IMG/VR virus record: IMGVR_UViG_3300031925_000029
Coordinates: 1-42,962 of that record
Direction: 5' to 3' (one strand)
DNA: 42,962 nucleotides
Origin: a virus
The notes under the pieces were generated by a model, which did no database searches, was not told where the DNA came from, and worked only from the letters and a program-made list of their open reading frames with translations. Each line of letters begins with the position of its first letter. Position 1 is the first letter of the stretch. This document shows positions 37,749-42,962 of the stretch, piece by piece. Both the position numbers and the translations under genes were made by a program.

Positions 37749-39794
37749 CTAGGTTCTGCGCCTACGGCGGCGCTTGGGTTGCTCTGCTATTTCCCCCGCT
37801 CCCGTTAATATCTCGCTGTTTTCATCAATCGGCTTGGCCCACGGCGGTGGGTTGTCCCAGCTGATCCGATCCGCTTTGCGGTCAAAGATAATGGCCCAGC
37901 AATACACCAACAGGTCAAAGGCTTCGTTTCGGGCTGAATTAGACGGTTTGCGCCACTTCCCATCTGGGCCACGGGTTTCACAGCTCAGCTCATCAAAAAA
38001 GCTCTCTGGCAGCCAGTCAGGGAAATGCACATAACGGCGGCCCGGTTCCTCACGGCCCAAAGCATTTGCCACCACGTCTTTGATTTTGTCCGTATTCAGT
38101 AGCCACACGGGCACATCACCCGCCGCGCTGGCCTTACGGTCATTACGTTTGGTGTTGTCCGGGTAACTCTTTTTCAATAACGGGGCCGATATACGGCTGG
38201 CCCCTTTGACCAACATGAACCGCCGGGACAGCCCCAACTTTTTCAAATTACGGAAATAGTTGTAAGCGTTATCCGTCACCCCTTCTTCACCGCCGGAGTC
38301 ACAGGCAGTGAGTAAGATAGGCATGTGACGGCCTGTTTCATCATCAATCTGATAGGTTTTGTTGATCACCTTGTCGGTGATCACGTCCCAATCTTCCAGA
38401 TAACTGGCCGGGTCAATCCGGGCATAGCCGCTGGCCGTGTCGGGATCTTCGCGCTTGCTCTTGGTCAGGGCATAGCGGTCTATCACAATGTGTTCCAGCT
38501 CTGGCCCCCAGCCCACCACCTGCACTTCAAAGCGGGGCGTTTTCTTACCGCCCTGCACGTCAATGGCTGCGGTCAAAAATCGCACCCAGTCCGGCACCAC
38601 TTTCACGCCCAGATCGCTGCGCCTGTCCATCAGGTCATTGGCGTTTCTGTCCGTGTTTCTTGGTGGTGTGAACGGCTTGCCTTGGTCGGTGTTGGTTGTG
38701 GCCTTGAGGTTTTCAAGGCTCCCGGTGCGTTCATAGTCATTCATGGCCGCCAGATACTTGTAAACCAACTGGTTCCACGTCTGAAATGCTGCCGTTGGGC
38801 CTTTCTGCCAAAAGCTGGCAATGCGGCTCACTCTGGCTTCACCATGCACCTGCTTGTTCTGATCCAGCCAGCACCCTTGCGGCAACCAAATCCCCTCACG
38901 GTTGAAATGGTGCTTTTGTCGCTCTTGGTGCATTACCCCGCAATGCGGGCAGCCCAGATACACTTCCCGGCTGGCCTTGGTCGGGTCGGGTTCGTTGGTG
39001 TCATACACCAGCAATTCAAAATCCGGCTCAAACCATTCCCCACAATCAGGACACTGCCAGTAAAACAGGCGGCGATCCCCTTGGTTATACAAGGCCAAAA
39101 TGCCTTTGGTTGGCGGGGCTTCATGCGGGCTTTCGGGCCGATACATGGGATCAAGAATGTCATAGCCCGGCGAACTCTCCGCCAGCACCATGCCACTGCT
39201 CATAAAAGTTTGGGTACGTTTACCCGCTAACACCCAGCCGGAACCCTCGCCGCCCACGTCCTGTTCCATGCGGTCATAGTCCGTGAGCGCCACCCGTTTC
39301 CAGTCGGATGATGCAAAAATATTTTTACTCGGCCAGCCGATCTTGAGGTAGTGCCCGGCTTTGAAAATCTTGTCATGCACATTGTTATCATGGGCACGGG
39401 GCGATAATGCCGCCCGCACTTCCGGGCTGGATTCAAAGCTGCGGCTCAAGCGTTTCTTGCTGTACTCCCGCGCCTTTTCCTCAGAAATCTGCACCACCAG
39501 CATATCCGCTGGGTCATTGACTGCCGTGTGCATGATCCACGCATCCAGCAAGCTGACCGTTTTACCTGTTCGCGCTGGGCCAACAAACACCACGCCATCA
39601 TATTGCCGTGATTGCAGGCAGTTCATTGGCTCATGGATATAAGGGATCAGCGAGCCATCCCACGGCACCATTGCCCCACCTTGCTCAACATACAGCAACC
39701 GTGAGGCACTTTGTGAAATCGGTTCGCGCTTAGGCGCTCGCACTAAGGTGGCCGATTCGCGGCGAATCCTTGAGGCTTTGGCATAATTACTCAT
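37749..39794 (-). CDS. Terminase large subunit, GpA family
   Basis: 681 residues from ATG 39794 (MSNYAKAS). Walker A GPARTGKT at 72-79 drives packaging; a Cys-rich CPDCGEWF ... CPHCGVMH zinc segment (about 240-285) and the nuclease region (TAIDVQGGKKTPRFEVQVVGWG with its acidic residues, then LTACDSGGEEG) follow. Lambda gpA is 641 residues. Cuts the concatemer and pumps DNA into the procapsid. Confidence 0.96.
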   Translation of the reverse strand: MSNYAKASRIRRESATLVRAPKREPISQSASRLLYVEQGGAMVPWDGSLIPYIHEPMNCLQSRQYDGVVFVGPARTGKTVSLLDAWIMHTAVNDPADMLVVQISEEKAREYSKKRLSRSFESSPEVRAALSPRAHDNNVHDKIFKAGHYLKIGWPSKNIFASSDWKRVALTDYDRMEQDVGGEGSGWVLAGKRTQTFMSSGMVLAESSPGYDILDPMYRPESPHEAPPTKGILALYNQGDRRLFYWQCPDCGEWFEPDFELLVYDTNEPDPTKASREVYLGCPHCGVMHQERQKHHFNREGIWLPQGCWLDQNKQVHGEARVSRIASFWQKGPTAAFQTWNQLVYKYLAAMNDYERTGSLENLKATTNTDQGKPFTPPRNTDRNANDLMDRRSDLGVKVVPDWVRFLTAAIDVQGGKKTPRFEVQVVGWGPELEHIVIDRYALTKSKREDPDTASGYARIDPASYLEDWDVITDKVINKTYQIDDETGRHMPILLTACDSGGEEGVTDNAYNYFRNLKKLGLSRRFMLVKGASRISAPLLKKSYPDNTKRNDRKASAAGDVPVWLLNTDKIKDVVANALGREEPGRRYVHFPDWLPESFFDELSCETRGPDGKWRKPSNSARNEAFDLLVYCWAIIFDRKADRISWDNPPPWAKPIDENSEILTGAGEIAEQPKRRRRRRT

Positions 39795-40281
39795 CCGCCA
39801 CATCCATCAGTTCGTTGTATAGCTGATCGCGGAACGTGTCGGTGACTCGCTCCAACGCATCCAACTGTTCAGGGGTGAACAACCGGGTGCGCTCCATCTT
39901 GTCCGTTAAGCCTTCAAAAAATGCCACGTTGGCTTTCAGGGTTCTGACCTGATCGGCCCGGACTTCTTCCACCGGGATCAGCTGTTTGGTTTTTTCTTCA
40001 AATTTCAGCCGTTCGTTTTCCGACTGGTAATAGTCTTTTCTGTCTTTGGGGTGCAGCTCATCCGGGTTGTATGCCGTTGGCATCACATTGGCTTCACCAG
40101 CAAACAAGGCTGGGCCAACATCAGGGAGCGGATAAAGGGGCACGCCCTTCACTTTTTTCACTGGGGCAACCCCAGCGGCGTTTAATCGCTTTCGTACCGT
40201 GTCACGGGATACCCCAAACGCCTGAGCAATTCGGGTTATGTTCCACAGATAAGCGTCATCAATTCTTGTAACGTCACCCAC
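39787..40281 (-). CDS. Terminase small subunit, Nu1-like (DUF1441)
   Basis: 164 residues, GTG start at 40281 with GAGG close by. DDAYLWNITRIAQAFGVSRDTVRKRLNAAGVAPVKKVKGVPLYPL is a winged helix-turn-helix of the Nu1/DUF1441 type. The remaining part (LKFEEKTKQLIPVEEVRADQVRTLKANVAFFEGL) should bind the large subunit. Recognises the packaging site, possibly the CGTCAC repeats just upstream. Confidence 0.88.
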   Translation of the reverse strand: MGDVTRIDDAYLWNITRIAQAFGVSRDTVRKRLNAAGVAPVKKVKGVPLYPLPDVGPALFAGEANVMPTAYNPDELHPKDRKDYYQSENERLKFEEKTKQLIPVEEVRADQVRTLKANVAFFEGLTDKMERTRLFTPEQLDALERVTDTFRDQLYNELMDVADE

Positions 40282-40318
40282 ACCTCAACGTCACCTCTTG
40301 CGTAATGATCTAGTGACG
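40270..40318. promoter_or_regulatory. CGTCAC repeats upstream of the terminase genes (candidate packaging site)
   Basis: AACGTCACC occurs twice 17 bp apart (40270-40278, 40287-40295) and GTGACG in inverse orientation at 40313-40318, followed by a GACGAT/ATCGTC hairpin. In lambda, cos and its terminase-binding R sites lie just upstream of the terminase small-subunit gene. Confidence 0.4.
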
Positions 40319-40428
40319 ATCTTAATCGTCAAAAAAGGATCAGATTTTAGTCAGTCCCCTCACCTCCCAGCCCTTGCCACACTTGAAAATCATCAAGGTG
40401 CTGCTGACGACCATAGAAAACCCGAAAA

Positions 40429-40827
40429 TTAGCCAAACCCCGCGAGCCTGCCGCCCGTGGTAAGGTTTGATTCGCTCAGGGTCCCCGGCAATCCCGCGCC
40501 AGCACTGGGCTGAGCGGTTGCACACTCTCTAAGGTCATGGATAAAGTTCACCAATTCACCCAGTGAACGGGGCGAAAGATACGCCCCGCCGTCCTCGGTT
40601 TTGGCTTCGCCGTTGGCCGTAGTCACACGGCCATCAGCGGTTCTTATCCACTGGAGCTTTGGAGGAGTCGGATCGCATAGTCCCGCCTTGCTCGGCGGTT
40701 GGCTTGCGCATCCCATCAGACTCAGGCCGACCAAAGAGATCAGCAAAAGCCTTGTCGGGATTCTCTGCCACTGAGGCCCGGCGTTCTTCACGCCGCAGCC
40801 GTTTGCGTTCGCGGTCATACTCATCAA
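40429..40827 (-). CDS. Outer-membrane lipoprotein, o-spanin candidate
   Basis: 132 residues. A signal peptide ending in a lipobox (LLLISLVGLSLMGCAS, Cys near residue 40) directs it to the outer membrane. It overlaps the 84-residue gene in another frame, the nested arrangement of Rz/Rz1 spanins. The long N-terminal stretch before the signal suggests the true start may lie further in. A proline-rich part follows the lipobox (CDPTPPKLQW). Confidence 0.65.
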   Translation of the reverse strand: MMSMTANANGCGVKNAGPQWQRIPTRLLLISLVGLSLMGCASQPPSKAGLCDPTPPKLQWIRTADGRVTTANGEAKTEDGGAYLSPRSLGELVNFIHDLRECATAQPSAGAGLPGTLSESNLTTGGRLAGFG

Positions 40828-40888
40828 ACTTGTCCAGTAGTCGGTTAAACAGATTTGCGATAGCTGTTAGGGTTGTTAGTAGTTTCAT
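40634..40888 (-). CDS. Hypothetical lysis-cassette protein
   Basis: 84 residues; amphipathic helix (MKLLTTLTAIANLFNRLLDKFDEYDRERKRLRREERRASV) then an acidic-basic tail ending DSSKAPVDKNR. No clear membrane span, so it is not a standard i-spanin, although it overlaps the o-spanin-like gene. Similar short proteins follow holins in many phages. Role unknown. Confidence 0.7.
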   Translation of the reverse strand: MKLLTTLTAIANLFNRLLDKFDEYDRERKRLRREERRASVAENPDKAFADLFGRPESDGMRKPTAEQGGTMRSDSSKAPVDKNR

Positions 40889-41204
40889 TGCCTGCCTTCC
40901 GGTAGTTACCTGCCAGCACTTCCATCAGGCTGACCAACCAACGGGGCAACTTTGCCAACCAATGCGCCGGGAGCCATGCCCTCAGCTGGGTGAACACATA
41001 CCCCACCAAACCCAACACCGTGAGCCACTGGGCGGCCTGTTCACTGCCCAAGAACACGGCCAGCAACTCAACCAACGCCACCGGGTGATCCGGGTTGGTT
41101 GCCAGTTCGCTTGCCATCACGGCTTGAGGCATTGCCAGCACGGCCAGTGCTACCGCAGCCAGCCAAACCATCAACACCGTTTTAAAACTTTTGGTTAATC
41201 CCAT
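40845..41204 (-). CDS. Holin candidate
   Basis: 119 residues from ATG 41204 (GGAG eight bases upstream; the frame is open to 41360 inside the lysozyme gene). An N-terminal hydrophobic segment (VLMVWLAAVALAVLAMPQAVMAS) may be a signal or first membrane span. A second span is WLTVLGLVGYVFTQLRAWL. Charged C-terminus (YRKAGNETTNNP). Two spans, small size and location after the endolysin suggest a holin. Confidence 0.7.
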   Translation of the reverse strand: MGLTKSFKTVLMVWLAAVALAVLAMPQAVMASELATNPDHPVALVELLAVFLGSEQAAQWLTVLGLVGYVFTQLRAWLPAHWLAKLPRWLVSLMEVLAGNYRKAGNETTNNPNSYRKSV

Positions 41205-41216
41205 GTTGTTTACTCC

Positions 41217-41242
41217 AAAAAAACGGCGGCCCGAAAGCCGCC
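41217..41242 (-). terminator. Intrinsic terminator between endolysin and holin genes
   Basis: GGCGGC / GCCGCC stem, 6-nt loop, seven T on the minus strand. Confidence 0.8.
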
Positions 41243-41262
41243 AAATCACCTGCCTGCCCTTG

Positions 41263-41736
41263 CTACAACTTTGGGAAGTGCTCCACAAATTCTTGGGCCG
41301 TGCCTGCTCCCAGCGGCGTGTTGTAATACTGCTTCCAATACGCTGCCATGCCTGCCACATCCCCCGCTTTAGGGAGTGGCGCTTTTACGCGGAGGTAATG
41401 CACTCGACACATTGCCACCGCATAGTTCAAGTTACCGATCAGCTCATTCGCATCCGGCATCATGCCATCACCTAAGCACTGCATACTTGCCAGCTCAGTG
41501 ATGTTGTTTGCCAAGGTGCGTTTATACGCCAGATAGTTGCGCCAAATATCATCATGGGTAGCGGGTTCCATCTGGGCCAAACCCAGTGCAGGGCCGCCGC
41601 CCAGTTGCTTGATGTATTCGCCACGCGATTCCTGCCAAATCGTCCCGATCACCAGTTGTTCTGCTGCTTCACTGTGCAAACCAAGTTTTTTCAACGTTGG
41701 TCTGATCACCAATTCCAATAGCTGTTTTGCATCCAT
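41263..41736 (-). CDS. Endolysin, transglycosylase-like
   Basis: 157 residues. IWQESRGEYIKQLGGGPALGLAQMEPATHDDIW has the catalytic Glu and the GLAQMEP box of the SLT/lysozyme-like fold. MAAYWKQYYNTPLGAGT closes the domain. Found in similar form in other P2-like marine phages. It should degrade peptidoglycan at lysis. Confidence 0.85.
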   Translation of the reverse strand: MDAKQLLELVIRPTLKKLGLHSEAAEQLVIGTIWQESRGEYIKQLGGGPALGLAQMEPATHDDIWRNYLAYKRTLANNITELASMQCLGDGMMPDANELIGNLNYAVAMCRVHYLRVKAPLPKAGDVAGMAAYWKQYYNTPLGAGTAQEFVEHFPKL

Positions 41737-42002
41737 CAGTTGCGCCCCTTCGTTTTCAACGCTGCCACATCTTTTTCCAGCTCACCCACCCGGCGGAGCA
41801 CCTCACGGTTATCCGCCGTGGCACGGCGTGACTCATCACCCAGCTGGGCCACTTGCACTTGCAGCTTGCTGAGTTCGATTTGATTGGAATTTAGTGTTGT
41901 TCCCACCCAAAGCAGCAACGCAACGGTGATGGCCGACACGATACCGAACAACGCCCGATCCGTGCTGCCCACATGTACTTCATTGCCTGCTGTTTTTTCC
42001 AT
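41736..42002 (-). CDS. Small membrane protein with coiled coil (lysis cassette)
   Basis: 88 residues from ATG 42002 (MEKTAGNEV); the longer frame to 42053 reads through a terminator stem and is not used. One membrane span (LFGIVSAITVALLLWVGTTL) is followed by a coiled coil (IELSKLQVQVAQLGDESRRATADNREVLRRVGELEKDVAAL). This shape fits an i-spanin or an XhlA-like holin partner. First gene of the late operon, adjacent to the endolysin. Confidence 0.7.
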   Translation of the reverse strand: MEKTAGNEVHVGSTDRALFGIVSAITVALLLWVGTTLNSNQIELSKLQVQVAQLGDESRRATADNREVLRRVGELEKDVAALKTKGRN

Positions 42003-42005
42003 ACA

Positions 42006-42043
42006 TCCCGCGCCCATAAAAAAACCCGGCACAATGGCCGGGT
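42006..42043 (-). terminator. Late-leader terminator 1 (38-bp repeat, copy 1)
   Basis: CCCGGC / GCCGGG stem, 6-nt loop, seven T on the minus strand (42018-42042). 38 bp identical to 42222-42259. Stands 16 bp before the first lysis gene. Confidence 0.88.
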
Positions 42044-42221
42044 CACAGTTCATTCATTTCAAAGCTCACTTATGCACTAAAGGGGCGCTAACCCTACCTG
42101 ATCCCTGCCCTTTGGGCCTCATGCGGGATACGTTGCAATCACATGCTGGCATTGACTGATAACAGGTGCAGCCAGATAAAAACACCCGGAAACAATGGCG
42201 TTCATCTACATAGTTCAGCCC

Positions 42222-42259
42222 TCCCGCGCCCATAAAAAAACCCGGCACAATGGCCGGGT
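42222..42259 (-). terminator. Late-leader terminator 2 (38-bp repeat, copy 2)
   Basis: Exact copy of the terminator at 42006-42043, 216 bp upstream in the leader. Tandem copies make a strong block unless transcription is antiterminated. Confidence 0.88.
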
Positions 42260-42319
42260 TCAGGGATATGGAAACAATGTCTAAGCTCTTTGTGGCGCAC
42301 CAACACCACGATAGGGAAA

Positions 42320-42348
42320 ACGATAGAGCAAACCGCCACTTTCGTCAA
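42320..42348 (-). promoter_or_regulatory. Candidate late promoter
   Basis: On the minus strand TTGACG (42348-42343), 17-bp spacer, TATCGT (42325-42320): five of six and four of six consensus bases. It would start the late leader upstream of both terminators. Confidence 0.5.
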
Positions 42349-42364
42349 CCCCTTGGTGTAATAA

Positions 42365-42381
42365 ATAAACTCACAGTGTAA
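42365..42381. promoter_or_regulatory. Operator-like site in the late leader region
   Basis: ATAAACT-CAC-AGTGTAA; the right half and spacer are identical to OL (5984-6000), the left half has two changes. It lies about 17 bp upstream of the candidate late promoter's -35. Confidence 0.5.
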
Positions 42382-42415
42382 AACCACCCACCTGCAAAGC
42401 CGCTCTTTTTTGTTA

Positions 42416-42430
42416 TTTGTGACCTGTCAC
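42416..42430. repeat. TTTGTGACCTGTCAC element, copy 2
   Basis: 15 bp identical to 9759-9773, overlapping the stop codon of the neighbouring gene. In this copy the palindrome is complete (TGTGAC-CT-GTCACA). Confidence 0.5.
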
Positions 42431-42783
42431 AACATCAACTCACGGGCTTTATGAGTGTGATAGCAAGCTGAATCCCCTTTAAACAGGCCACCGCAACCGC
42501 CGGGCAGCTTGTCCCCACACTTGCCGCAGCATCCCAGCTCTGCCAGCTGGGCATTCAGGCGTTCTTTGTCGCGGCGAATAAGCAGCGCCACATACTCATC
42601 AGCGGTGTATTCGCCACGGATACCGCCCCGGACTTTGCACAGCTCGGCCAAGTCGGTGCGCTCGGTGGCCGATAGCTTAACCTCAACCACCTTAATATCA
42701 AATTGTTTGAGTTTTTCACGGCTTTTGCGCTTACGTTCTGCCGCTTGTTCACGCTTTTGTTGTTGCTTCTCTTGGTCAGTCAT
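42427..42783 (-). CDS. Basic coiled-coil / zinc-knuckle protein
   Basis: 118 residues. N-terminus rich in Lys, Arg and Glu (QEKQQQKREQAAERKRKSREKLKQF), then VVEVKLSATERTDLAELCKVRGG with an RHH-like look, and a Cys-rich end (CGKCGDKLPGGCGGLFKGDSACYHTH) able to bind zinc. Likely DNA-binding. It follows int by 32 bp and may share its transcript; a role in recombination directionality or regulation is possible but not shown. Confidence 0.75.
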   Translation of the reverse strand: MTDQEKQQQKREQAAERKRKSREKLKQFDIKVVEVKLSATERTDLAELCKVRGGIRGEYTADEYVALLIRRDKERLNAQLAELGCCGKCGDKLPGGCGGLFKGDSACYHTHKARELML

Positions 42784-42815
42784 GGGCTAAAAACATTCTC
42801 CTTTGTGATGAATCC

Positions 42816-42962
42816 TTACATGCTCAGCGAAAGCCCGCCGTTAACAGCTTGCTGGCTGATCGAGTGATCCGGCTGTCTCGGTATTGTCTCGGTGCGGTTT
42901 TTAAGGAAAAAAAATAAACCTTGGTGTGATAACCAAGCGTGATACTGCTCCAGTGCTTGGCG
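42816..42962 (-). CDS. int: Tyrosine integrase, 3' part
   Basis: Continuation of the integrase that starts at 1192. Reading the minus strand from 42962 (equal to base 55) down to TAA at 42816 adds the C-terminal residues after TYIH...HAWLSHQG, ending NGGLSLSM. Bases 42908-42962 are the same as 1-55. An 18-bp inverted repeat (CTTGGT-N6-ACCAAG) lies in this end of the gene. Confidence 0.9.
   Translation of the reverse strand, partial: RQALEQYHAWLSHQGLFFFLKNRTETIPRQPDHSISQQAVNGGLSLSM
42908..42962. repeat. 55-bp terminal direct repeat, right copy
   Basis: Exact copy of bases 1-55; see the left copy. Remove one copy to obtain the circular genome. Confidence 0.95.

Larger units (their letters stand above)
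42003..42426. other. Late-operon leader region
   Basis: No convincing gene. On the minus strand, in order of transcription: operator-like site (42365-42381), promoter (42320-42348), terminator 2 (42234-42258), about 190 bp of leader, terminator 1 (42018-42042), then the first lysis gene. This layout fits an antitermination-controlled late leader. Confidence 0.6.

Noticed and set aside
40340-40525. 61-codon ORF between the o-spanin candidate and terminase small subunit
   Set aside because: Largely overlaps the lipoprotein gene in another frame, has no good ribosome site and no recognisable domain.
42066-42248. 60-codon minus-strand ORF in the late leader
   Set aside because: It starts in the T tract and stem of terminator 2 and has no ribosome site; its first residues mirror those of the false extension of the 42002 gene.

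Overview
The window is a complete circular genome of a temperate myovirus that also carries plasmid genes (a phage-plasmid). The first 55 bases recur exactly as the last 55, so the contig closes on itself (unique length about 42,907 bp) and the integrase gene runs across the junction. Gene families (lambda-type head, P2-type contractile tail, IncFII-type RepA, KfrA, ParA) and moderate GC content point to a gammaproteobacterial, probably aquatic host. From memory, the layout resembles the VHML / VP882 / phiHAP-1 group of plasmid prophages. I saw no protelomerase; a P4-type tyrosine integrase is present instead.

Layout. (1) 1-5969, minus strand: early left operon of small, mostly overlapping genes running from a Cro-like regulator through a replication protein, a DUF1064 nuclease, a Q-like antiterminator and a Tad1-like anti-defence candidate to the integrase, which ends at 42816. 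(2) 5970-11439, plus strand: immunity region with a CI-like repressor lacking the S24 catalytic residues, operators on both sides, then early right genes including a Dam-type methylase and a parA / ribbon-helix-helix partition pair behind a candidate centromere. (3) 11511-15981: lipoprotein, kfrA, a candidate replication origin and repA with leader control elements. (4) 16118-17767: a switch module of a small acidic protein, a divergent Xre regulator and a PAS-LuxR regulator, in the place where VP882 carries vqmA-qtip. (5) 17850-42002, minus strand: one late operon read from right to left: lysis, terminase, portal, protease, capsid, tail and baseplate, fibre, a diversity-generating retroelement (DGR), sheath, tube, E/E' frameshift chaperones, tape measure and late-control genes.

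How it works together (inference). CI binds TTACACT-N3-AGTGTAA sites at the left operon, the right operon, the repA promoter and the late leader, which would link lysogeny, plasmid replication and lysis. Relief of repression would make the Q-like protein, needed because the late operon is broken up by at least nine intrinsic terminators. The switch module may inactivate CI without RecA. The DGR rewrites the tip of the tail fibre by adenine-directed mutagenesis from a template inside the 5' end of its own reverse transcriptase ORF. Arrays of an octamer (consensus TTTCKTRC) lie at seven gene junctions, densest in front of parA, and could form a dispersed centromere.
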